From positions 124,001 through 188,000 of the forward strand of contig CAJNDS010002825.1 of the NCBI GenBank assembly GCA_905221605.1: 64,000 nucleotides of DNA. Reading direction: 5' to 3'. This document shows, piece by piece, positions 22,873 to 30,272 of this stretch (positions are counted from its first letter, which is position 1; every line of letters starts with the position of its first letter). A program made the position numbers and the translations under genes. The notes beneath the pieces were generated by a model. That model saw only the letters and a list, made by a program, of their open reading frames with translations, made no database searches and had not been told where the DNA came from. The DNA is from Symbiodinium natans. Taxonomy: Eukaryota; Sar; Dinophyceae; Suessiales; Symbiodiniaceae.

Positions 22873-24030
22873 GAAAAGAATTTTTGGCCCCAAGCACGAT
22901 TTAGCAAGGCCAGACAAAGAAAAACGCGCTGTTCCCGAGTAATTTTTGGCTCCAGGCCTTTGGCTGGCCACGAGCACTCGAGGGTCCATTTTCCTAAGTC
23001 GGTTTGGGGGCTTCAGGGACACAGAGAAACGCGCTGTTTTGGAGTAATTTTTGGCTCCAAGCACGATTTAGCAAGGCCAGACAAAGGAAAACGCGCTGTT
23101 CCCGAGTAATTTTTGGCTCCAAGCCTTTGGCTGGCCACGAGCACTCGAGGGTCAATTTTCCTAAGTCGCTTTAAGGCTTCAGGGGGCTTACCCTCTCCTG
23201 GGCTACCCCACACGAAGGCAACAAATCTAGAAAATGAAGTGGGTCATTTCTGCTATATAAATTCTAATTAAAACGAATTGGGAATCGAGCCATTTTTCCC
23301 GAATCCTGGGGTACCACCCGTGGAGCCTCCCTGGGACCTTCGAAAGAGCTTGCAGCCTCTTCAGACCTTCGAAAGAGCTTATTCAAAGAGGACAGAGAAA
23401 CGCGCTGTTTTGGAGTAATTTTGGCCCCAAGCACGATTTAGCAAGGCCAGACAAAGAAAAACGCGCTGTTCCCGAGTAATTCTTGGTTCCCGGCCTTTGG
23501 CTGGCCACGAGCACTCGAGGGTCCATTTTCCTAAGTCGGTTTGGGGGCTTCAGGGACACAGAGAAACGCGCTGTTTTGGAGTATTTTTGGCCCCAAGCAC
23601 GTTTTGCAAGGCCAGACAAAGGAAAACACGCTGTTCCCCAGTAATTTTTGGCTCCAGGCCTTTGGCTGGCCACGAGCACTCGAGGGTCCATTTTCCGAAG
23701 TCGCTTTGGGGGCTTCAGGGGGCTTACCGGGCTTACCCTCTCCTGGGCTACCCCACACGAAGGCAACAAATCTAGAAAATGAAGTGGGTCATTTCTACTA
23801 TATAAATTCTATTTAAAACGAATTGGGAATCGAGCCATTTTTCCCGAATCCTGGGGTACCCCCCACGAAGCCTCCCTGAAACCTTCGAAAGAGCTTGCAG
23901 CCTCTTCGGACCTTCGAAAGAGCTTATTCACAGAGGCCACACACAAAGAAACGCGCTGTTTTGGAGTAATTTTGGCCCCAAACACGATTTAGCAAGGCCA
24001 GACAAAGGAAAACGCGCTGTTCCCGAGTAA
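22873..24030. repeat. Higher-order tandem repeat, about 168-bp inside about 542-bp units
   Basis: The inner unit contains AGCACGATTTAGCAAGGCC, AAACGCGCTGTT, GTAATTTTTGGCTCC and GGCCACGAGCACTCGAGGG; it recurs at 22890, 23057, 23428 and 23596 (about 168 apart) and partly at 23970. Two inner units plus a block with CTCTCCTGGGCTACCCCACA and CCTTCGAAAGAGCTT repeat as a larger unit of about 542 bases (compare 23190 with 23733). Minus-strand frames here (for example 23383-23769) are repeat by-products. Confidence 0.9.
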
Positions 24031-24119
24031 TTAGTCATATGAGCCAACAATGTCAATAATGGCCCTACCCGGCCCAGAATTGGAAGTATATCACTTTTTG
24101 AGACACTTCTGGAAAGTCT

Positions 24120-24171
24120 TGTTGTGTTGTGACCGCGTTGTAACCGCGTTGTGACCGCGTTGTGACCGCAA
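24120..24171. repeat. Outlying copies of the 11-bp unit
   Basis: Four units of GTTGTGACCGC/GTTGTAACCGC, followed by CAAGGTGTT much as the main array is followed by CAAGATGTT, so this looks like a duplicated flank of the main array. Confidence 0.85.
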
Positions 24172-24615
24172 GGTGTTGTCAAAATGGAGCGAAAAAGAAT
24201 TTCGTTTGTTTTATAATAATTCAAAAAATGAGCCAACAATGACTCAATAATGTCGCAATAACTCAATAATGTTGCAATCTTTGTTCGAAGCAGAAGTTGC
24301 AGCAGTAGCAGTAGCAGCGGTAGTAGAAGTAGCAGGCAGACTTCCAAGAGACTCCAAAAAGACTGCAGTCTTCACCGTAAAAGATTCCACAAAGACTGAG
24401 TCTCTTACCGAGTTACTGCAGCGAGTGCTGCATTATACTGCAGTTTGCAGCGCTTTGTACGATTGCCACTGTTCTTTGCGACGCTGCAACAATTCTCATG
24501 GGCGGACTGGCAGAGCAGCAGGGCAGTGCAGAGCAGGCAGAATTTGAAGGAGCTCACCATTTGAGCCCCTTCGGCAAGGGTTTGATTCCGGGTTTGCTTG
24601 GTTTGATTCCAGGGT

Positions 24616-25032
24616 TCACTCGGTTTGATTCCGGGGCTTGCCCGGTTTTGCATCAGGACTGCGGATCGTCAACACGATTCTTGGGTAAGTACAGGTTCGA
24701 CGAGGAAGTGGAAAACCGAGTGTCGTCAGCGTCTCGTCGTGTTCTTTGGTCGCACGAAGGAAGGCTTGAGGAGTGTAGGCTGCTATCGCCCACATGGTTC
24801 CTCGATGAGGTTCAACTTTACGAAAGCGTTCTTGCGCATCGAAGCTGACAGCTCGATCGTGCAAGTCAAACCACGCGCCTCGTAGCTCTCGAGTCTTATT
24901 TTTGACAGTCAACAAAGCCATCGATTCGCCAGCAGCATCTTCAATCCACACGTGACCTTCTGTGAAGTGCCCAGAGTGATTGCATGGTTCATATGACCCT
25001 GCAGATTCTTGACATCACGGTGGAGGCCCTAG
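24616..25032 (-). pseudogene. Decayed retroelement-associated ORF fragment, copy 1
   Basis: The minus strand reads HVWIEDAAGESMALLTVK, then RGAWFDLHDRAVSFDA, ..KVEPHRGTMWAIAAYTPQAF. Just upstream, in another frame, it reads HRDVKNLQGHMNHAITLG. Together they follow a pattern I know from dinoflagellate retroelement-like proteins (His-x-Asp-x-x-N...GG-lWvE...G...FD...H-x-v-x-P-x-x-G-x-R...YTp); the family assignment is from memory, not a search. The frame change between the two parts, and no complete start or end, indicate decay. Part of the same motif recurs at 26159-26316. Confidence 0.5.
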
Positions 25033-25254
25033 GATTGCGAAGCAGTGCGATGGACGTCCACGTTTTGCCGTAACCGAACAATCCCAGAGTGCAGTATGTT
25101 TCATAAGCTCCAGGTCCTATGGCGGTTGTTCGACCGCGATGCTTCCATTTGCTCGACCGCAGGTCCAGAAGCTGCACAAGGTTGTGCTCAGAAGGCCGAT
25201 GCATCGTGCTTCGCAGACGAAGCTGAGCTGGTCCGAGATAGTTCTTCAGCAGTC

Positions 25255-25725
25255 TCATGATCGCTTAAGCCTGCCTGGAGCCCCTGGACTCCCCACCAGC
25301 ACGCAGCGCAAGCGGTTGTAATCCAATGTCACGAGCTCCCGACCAAGCTCCTCGTCCACAAGCTTGCCGCACAGCGCCTCACCCACGGGCCCCGTTCCTG
25401 GACCTCGTTCGAGCTCCTCGAGCCCCCGCGCTCCAGCTTCTCGTGAGAGGTTTTGGAAGCCGTAGTTCACGATGACCTCGCCGTCGTTGGCCCCCCGCAC
25501 GATAGGCCGGCCCGGTCCGCGCAGGAAGATGGTCTGGTCCTGGGCGTAGAGCTGCGCGCCGCCAGCGGAGGCGGAGAGCTTGCCCGAGCCCCGGAGCTGC
25601 GCGTTGCCGGCCGCGAGGTTTAGCACCTCCGCCGTCACGTTCCCGCTGTTGACGGTGGACACCACCTGCAGGTCCCCCTGTGCCCGCACGCCCGTGCTGC
25701 CGCCGATGAGCTCCTGTTGTGCGCG
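25255..25725 (-). CDS. Possible exon(s) of an unrecognised protein
   Basis: On the minus strand a frame of about 145 codons reads GVRAQGDLQVVSTVNSGNVT, then Ala/Gly-rich and beta-strand-like sequence, and ends at a stop at 25255. GC content is high and the antisense frame is also open, which lowers the weight of openness alone. An adjacent minus-strand stretch in another frame (about 25740-25880) reads KLHIDIDDVGTATRLVTNAI and may be a neighbouring exon. It lies between two fragments of the same retroelement ORF family, so it could be part of a larger decayed element or a host gene interrupted by it. No function can be assigned. Confidence 0.3.
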   Translation of the reverse strand, partial: RAQQELIGGSTGVRAQGDLQVVSTVNSGNVTAEVLNLAAGNAQLRGSGKLSASAGGAQLYAQDQTIFLRGPGRPIVRGANDGEVIVNYGFQNLSREAGARGLEELERGPGTGPVGEALCGKLVDEELGRELVTLDYNRLRCVLVGSPGAPGRLKRS

Positions 25726-26158
25726 GATGCGCCCTGTTGACGATGGTGCCTCACGAGCCGCCCGTGATGGAGCTCCGTGTTCTGCACCCGCGTGGAGATG
25801 GCATTGGTCACGAGCCGCGTGGCCGTGCCCACGTCGTCTATGTCTATGTGCAGCTTCTGTTTACGAGCAGCTTCCGGGCTGGCGAGTGCACCTCCGACGT
25901 GGCAAAGGTGCAGAGACTCTGGTCCACCTGGATGCCCATCGCCTGGCCCATCAACCTTGGCTGCCCTGGTTGCCCAGTCGCAGAGGACCTAGGCCAGTTG
26001 CATCTTTCAGCTGTTTCTGCAGTGTCCAAGTGGACACAGCGAATGTCAAGTTCAGGTTGTTCTCGTTTTTTGTTTGCCATGTTGGCCAGGGCCTGCTGCA
26101 TCATCTGCAACATGGTGCCCAGTGCCCCACACTGGTGCTTTATATTACAGTAAGCATG

Positions 26159-26316
26159 TGATAGCGGCGGCCTGCCGGGCAACTCTTCGCTCCAGTCGGG
26201 CCGTGGAGTCTTCCGCATCGTCTTCGATCCACACCCACCCTTCTGTAATCATCCAGAGCGAGCGCATGATTAGTATCCCGGCATGTTCTGAATGTCACGG
26301 TGCAGGTTATGCGCGG
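26159..26316 (-). pseudogene. Decayed retroelement-associated ORF fragment, copy 2
   Basis: The minus strand reads NLHRDIQNMPGY and then, in a second frame, TEGWVWIEDDAEDSTARLE, parallel to HRDVKNLQGH and TEGHVWIEDAAGES in copy 1. The two are about 1.3 kb apart in the same orientation. Stops and frame changes make it non-functional. Confidence 0.45.
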
Positions 26317-26330
26317 ATTGAAGAGCCACG

Positions 26331-26996
26331 GCGAGTCCAGGCGCTGCAGGGCAGCTGTGGATCAAACCTACTGCGAGGACGAAGCGGGTTAGGGTGCCCT
26401 GAAACAAAACCACACCCAAAAACAAAAACAACGCTCAAGCAAACTGTTACGAGACTACTGCTACAAAGCAAAACCGAGGAATAAATCCGCCAAGCAAACC
26501 CTTTGCGCCCCGACACCCAAAAAAGGAGACAGCCCGGGCCCCCAGGCTGGGCCTGTCAAAGAGACGAGGGAGACAGCAAGACAATGAGACAAGACGAGGG
26601 AGACAGCGAGACATTGAGACAACGGCTTTCACCAGGATCTGTCCCGCCTACATGCCCACGGGCCCAATTGCGCTTATTCTAAACGCCCGCGGAATAGCCA
26701 CAGGCTCGCGCCCAAATACCCACAAAATCGTGCACTTGCCACAGTCCGGTGCAAAGACCCGGCAAAGCCTTTTTGACCCGCGGGTGCCTTCTCGGAGCCG
26801 GCTGTGCCGCTTTAGCCGGCTTAGCAATTGCGTTGAAAATCGGGGGCGTGGCTGGTCCGTGCCCGGCGATTCCCTGTGGCTGTGCTCGACCCATCCTAAA
26901 CCCTGACCACGTTCCGAGGCTTGCACCGTTGGGGAACGGGGACGGGCGAGCTGGGCGCTGCATGGCATTTAAGGTCCATGGGAGTTTGGAGTGAGT
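26331..26996. other. No supported gene; left flank of the retrotransposon
   Basis: Contains repeated GAGACAGCRAGACAATGAGAC units near 26550-26620. Open frames on both strands have no domain. Confidence 0.4.
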
Positions 26997-27001
26997 GAAC
27001 C
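26997..27001. other. Target-site duplication, left (GAACC)
   Basis: GAACC immediately before the left LTR is repeated at 35970-35974 immediately after the right LTR. Five bases is the usual length for copia-type integrases. Confidence 0.93.
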
Positions 27002-27136
27002 TGTAAAGTTTTTCTACTACCTGGGAACCCCACCTACCAACCCAAAGGGTTGATGAGCATGTGTGGATTTGTGACTCATGTTTTACCGACAGCGCCTTTA
27101 CCGGTTCAAGGAAAAAGAGCGACTTGAAGTTTAGCA
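27002..27136 (+). repeat. Left LTR
   Basis: 135 bases, TGTAAAG...TTTAGCA. It differs from the right LTR only at 27047 (G here, C at 35880). The promoter and polyadenylation signals of the element should lie inside this short LTR; no TATA box is evident, in line with TATA-poor dinoflagellate promoters. Confidence 0.95.
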
Positions 27137-27954
27137 TGGTAGCGGAGCACACTGTGCATCCGGGACCGAAGCCATGCCTCGTGGCCGTGATGATGGTTTG
27201 GGTTGGAACCCTGATGCTGTGGAGCCAATGGAGCCCACAGAACCTACAGAGCCCATGGAACTCACAGAACCCATGGAGCCAATGGAACTCACAGAACCCA
27301 TGGAGCCGATGGAACCCGCAGAGCCCATGGAAGAAGTGGAACAAGAAGAAGAAATGGAGCCACGAAGAAAGGAGATCAAAATTCACCGTGTTGGCATGGG
27401 AAAAGGCTACGGATCTTCAGCAACCAAGCTATATGCCTCCAAAGCCGAAGAAGAAGCCCGAACGACCAGTGGTGGAAGGAAGAGATTACATTCCCTTGGA
27501 AGGAGGAGAACCAGACGGGCCAGTGGAGATCGGGAGTCCTAGTTCCTCTAGCCCCGAAACTACAATGGTGTACCAAGAGGCACCACCTACACCAAGAAGG
27601 GAGCCGAGAACACTTTCGTCTGGGCACATCGCCTTGGAGCTGCAAGAGCAGCAAGTGTCTGCTGAGCAACGCAGGCGTAGGCAGCTGGAGAGACTCTCTG
27701 CACTCTCAGCGGAAGCTGAAAGGATCCAACGGCGAGCAAGGGAGCGAGCCTTGCAGGAGCCAGTTCGGTTTCCAAAGTCAGGAGGGCCACCGCCACCACC
27801 AGCGGGCCCAGAACCACTCTCCACCGCCAGGACAAGAACGAGCTCCAGAGTGTCCACCTCCGGACCCAATGCCGTGTGGTACGAAACTTCCTCTTCACAC
27901 GCTGGACGGGGAACCCAGCAACGCAGCAGTGGCGGAACACATCCGCCGGAATGA
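27136..27954 (+). CDS. Upstream ORF of the copia element, frame 1
   Basis: Open from an ATG formed by the last base of the LTR and the first two of the primer site. The first part (SQWSPQNLQSPWNSQNPWS) comes from a CCCATGGAACTCACAGAA-type repeat and may be a by-product of the frame-3 ORF. From about 27400 it reads more like a real protein: a Pro/Lys linker (MPPKPKKKPERPVVEG), Ser/Pro stretches, then a charged helix (SAEQRRRRQLERLSALSAEA) and a Pro-rich tail. Its TGA (27952-27954) overlaps the ATG of the Gag frame as ATGA, an arrangement compatible with termination-reinitiation. It could supply the N-terminal part of Gag by frameshifting; this is inference. Confidence 0.35.
   Translation: MVAEHTVHPGPKPCLVAVMMVWVGTLMLWSQWSPQNLQSPWNSQNPWSQWNSQNPWSRWNPQSPWKKWNKKKKWSHEERRSKFTVLAWEKATDLQQPSYMPPKPKKKPERPVVEGRDYIPLEGGEPDGPVEIGSPSSSSPETTMVYQEAPPTPRREPRTLSSGHIALELQEQQVSAEQRRRRQLERLSALSAEAERIQRRARERALQEPVRFPKSGGPPPPPAGPEPLSTARTRTSSRVSTSGPNAVWYETSSSHAGRGTQQRSSGGTHPPE
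27137..27148 (+). other. Primer-binding site
   Basis: TGGTAGCGGAGC begins at the first base after the left LTR. TGGTA plus a following GCG/GAGC resembles the complement of the 3' end of initiator methionine tRNA, the usual copia primer. The host tRNA sequence is not in this window, so the match beyond TGGTA is unverified. Confidence 0.75.
27174..27542 (+). CDS. First ATG ORF after the primer site, acidic, frame 3
   Basis: A 122-codon frame starting at an ATG with G at -3 (GAAGCCATGC), 26 bases after the primer-binding site. It encodes MPRGRDDGLGWNPDAVEP followed by repeats of EPMEPTEP/EPMELTEP, then EEVEQEEEMEPRRKE and a basic end. It may be the real N-terminus of Gag, continued by a frame change into frame 1. 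It overlaps the frame-1 ORF, so probably only one of the two is translated in this stretch. Confidence 0.4.
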   Translation: MPRGRDDGLGWNPDAVEPMEPTEPTEPMELTEPMEPMELTEPMEPMEPAEPMEEVEQEEEMEPRRKEIKIHRVGMGKGYGSSATKLYASKAEEEARTTSGGRKRLHSLGRRRTRRASGDRES

Positions 27955-28414
27955 GGAAGAGTATGCTGCAAGACGTGCCGGTGCAATTCCTTCAGGAGAC
28001 GAAGCAAGAGCCAGGGAATCCAAGGAATTTGCTCGTGGAGTTGCATACTTTCGGGCCAGGTACGGCCAGCGAAGCCAAAGCAGTGGAACAGCGAGTTCCA
28101 GCCGAGACACGGGGCCTGGGACCCTACAACCCAGGACGGGGCCTGGGACCCTACAACCCAGGATGGAAGATGCGAGAGCTGAACCAGGGAGCAGTTCCAG
28201 AGGACCACCTCCGAAGGAACGACCTGCTGGAAGCAAGGCGCCACCTCCAGAGCCAAAGGGACCACCACCGAAGCGAGTGGGAGCAACGCAAGCCACTACG
28301 CTCTACCCGAATTCTCCTTGGAGGAGAACAGAAAGGAGAAGAATGCGAGAAAGGGGCGAGGAGCCAAACCCTGGAAGTGAGGAAGATGAATGGGGAGATT
28401 GGTCAGGACAATGA
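27869..28414 (+). CDS. Upstream ORF of the copia element, frame 2
   Basis: 181 codons from ATG at 27869, in a third frame, overlapping both the frame-1 ORF and the start of the Gag frame. It has protein-like character: AEHIRRNEEEYAARRAGAIP, ESKEFARGVAYFRARYGQ, two copies of TGPGTLQPR, a Pro-rich stretch, then GEEPNPGSEEDEWGDWSGQ and TGA. The co-open Gag frame in this stretch looks less natural, so the translated path may pass through this frame before returning to frame 3 (an ATG in frame 3 lies at 28386, just before this ORF ends). Confidence 0.35.
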   Translation: MPCGTKLPLHTLDGEPSNAAVAEHIRRNEEEYAARRAGAIPSGDEARARESKEFARGVAYFRARYGQRSQSSGTASSSRDTGPGTLQPRTGPGTLQPRMEDARAEPGSSSRGPPPKERPAGSKAPPPEPKGPPPKRVGATQATTLYPNSPWRRTERRRMRERGEEPNPGSEEDEWGDWSGQ

Positions 28415-30272
28415 GGTCGACTACCAGAAGGAGAAAGCAGAGATCGACTACCAGGAGGAGAAAACAGAGATCGACTACCAGGAGGAATCAAAATTCTATG
28501 GCCTATGTACAAACAAGAGCCTCTACTCCGACAAGACTATGAATGGAACAAGAGATCCATTGGTGATGTGGATTTGGACCAGCATTCCAGGAGCAAAGAA
28601 CCTCTACGACCCCAAGACTATGCAATTCGATTACAATGGAGCAATGGCAATGATGCTTATGCTTGGAGTATCAGGTGCGATCATGTTGTGCATTGGATGT
28701 TTGCAAGCGACAGTGCACTTGCAGTCATGTCGTCAGTCATGTTTGTGGAGATTGCAACATTCATGTTTTCGGAGGCGCTTGAGCAGAGGGGCACGGAGAG
28801 ATCACTTGCGTTCGTGTGCTTGTGTGAGAAAACAACAGAGAGGAGCGATGCTGTGTGTGCTTGTCGTGTTACAGTTTTCTGCAGTGCAAGGGATGCAGCA
28901 GAATGGACCACCCCAACAACCCACAGAACTTTCTGAAATTCTGACTGCATTGACAAGGGCGACCCAAGTTGGAATGAGTGCGCTACAAAGGTTGGAGCAA
29001 CAAGCAAGCAGTTCGGATGATCTGAACCGAAGGATTGAAAGTGCGACAAAGGCGATCAAGGCACCAGATGTTTGGAACCCACAAGCCTCGGGAGAACATC
29101 CACCGGATTTTACAACCTGGAAACATCAGTTTCTGAATTGGCTAGGTTTTGCCGATTCGCAGTACTCAGAAGCTCTAAGTATGATTGAAAGTCTGGGAGC
29201 AACGCCGATCGATGTTTCGACTCTCACTACAGTGGAGAGAGAACTTTCGACAAAGCTTTACCACATACTGACTTCGTATATGCGGGGGGCAGCAACGCAA
29301 CTGTCTCGAAATTGGAGCAGGGAGCGATGTGGGTATCGTCTCTATCAAAGTTTGCTTTGGGAATACCAACCAGCCACCAAACAACGAGCTCTAACCCTCA
29401 GTCAAGCGATTGGGATGTTTCCCAACTTCGATGGGGCCAAGAGCATGGTGGAGCAGATTGGTTCACTGGAAAACCTTGTTCGGGAGTACGAGATCGCTTC
29501 AGGAAAGACCTACGATCGAGATTTGTTGATGGGAGTTTTGCTTCGATGTTCACCGAGGGCGATTCGAGACCACCTTACTTTGACAATGCCCGAAGGAACA
29601 AACTACATGTCAGTGAAGCAAGCGATTCTTTCATACGAGCAAAGCAGCAAAACTTGGGATTACCAGACGGTGTTGAAGCAAAAGACCTTGCAGAACACAG
29701 CGAGCAGTTCGAATGCAGATCAAGGACCAGCACCAATGGAAGTGGATGCAGTGTACGAGAAAGGAGGAGGAAAAGGAAACAAAGGCAACAAAGGAAACAA
29801 AGGAGGAAAAGGATCCTACTCGTGGTCAAGCTTTGGAGCAGGATTTCGCCAATGGAGAAAAGGTGGACGAAAAGGAAGCTACAAAGGAGGAAAGAAAGGA
29901 CGAGGCAAAGGTTTCCACAAAGGAGGAAAGAAAGGCGGAAAGAAAGGTGGAAAGCATGGCAAAGGAGGAAAGAAAGGTGGAGGAAAGAAGTTGGACAGAG
30001 ATGTTTGCCGATTCTGCAAGCAGCGAGGACATTGGGGAAACGAGTGTCCAAACCGCAATGTTCGAGAAGTGCAGGCGAGCGAGGCCAGCACCGAGGTACC
30101 CCACTCGACAGTCGAGTCTGTTACTCCGTCGCAGAGTGCGAGCCAATACAGGATAAGGAGAGTGAGGAACATTGATTTCCATCACATTGCGAACACACCA
30201 CCTGACGGCACAGAGCACTATGAGCTTAGCGAGTTTCAGAAGAAGAAGGTGATTGGTTCACCAGAAGGATAG
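27951..30272 (+). CDS. Gag polyprotein of the copia element
   Basis: 773 codons from ATG 27951; the frame is open from 27720. Recognisable parts: a hydrophobic segment (28641-28709, MMLMLGVSGAIMLCIGCL), a second, signal-like one (28845-28892, AMLCVLVVLQFSAVQG) preceded by RKQQRG, the capsid-like helical region (about 28900-29700, with PPDFTTWKHQFLNWLGF and LLWEYQPATKQRALTL), a Gly/Lys-rich RNA-binding tract (29755-30000) and one CCHC zinc knuckle, C-x2-C-x4-H-x4-C (30006-30047). The frame ends at TAG 30270-30272. Pol lies in the -1 frame and overlaps by 43 bases, but I see no canonical slippery heptamer. Because frames upstream of about 28400 compete, the true N-terminus is uncertain; translation from ATG 28848 would begin directly with the signal-like segment. 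Confidence 0.85.
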   Translation: MRKSMLQDVPVQFLQETKQEPGNPRNLLVELHTFGPGTASEAKAVEQRVPAETRGLGPYNPGRGLGPYNPGWKMRELNQGAVPEDHLRRNDLLEARRHLQSQRDHHRSEWEQRKPLRSTRILLGGEQKGEECEKGARSQTLEVRKMNGEIGQDNEVDYQKEKAEIDYQEEKTEIDYQEESKFYGLCTNKSLYSDKTMNGTRDPLVMWIWTSIPGAKNLYDPKTMQFDYNGAMAMMLMLGVSGAIMLCIGCLQATVHLQSCRQSCLWRLQHSCFRRRLSRGARRDHLRSCACVRKQQRGAMLCVLVVLQFSAVQGMQQNGPPQQPTELSEILTALTRATQVGMSALQRLEQQASSSDDLNRRIESATKAIKAPDVWNPQASGEHPPDFTTWKHQFLNWLGFADSQYSEALSMIESLGATPIDVSTLTTVERELSTKLYHILTSYMRGAATQLSRNWSRERCGYRLYQSLLWEYQPATKQRALTLSQAIGMFPNFDGAKSMVEQIGSLENLVREYEIASGKTYDRDLLMGVLLRCSPRAIRDHLTLTMPEGTNYMSVKQAILSYEQSSKTWDYQTVLKQKTLQNTASSSNADQGPAPMEVDAVYEKGGGKGNKGNKGNKGGKGSYSWSSFGAGFRQWRKGGRKGSYKGGKKGRGKGFHKGGKKGGKKGGKHGKGGKKGGGKKLDRDVCRFCKQRGHWGNECPNRNVREVQASEASTEVPHSTVESVTPSQSASQYRIRRVRNIDFHHIANTPPDGTEHYELSEFQKKKVIGSPEG

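Noticed and set aside
22873-24030. Spliced-leader relics (ATTTTTGGCTCCAAG resembles part of the dinoflagellate SL)
   Set aside because: Only about 14 bases agree, with an extra C and no CCGTAGCC start, and the phrase is part of a tandem repeat.
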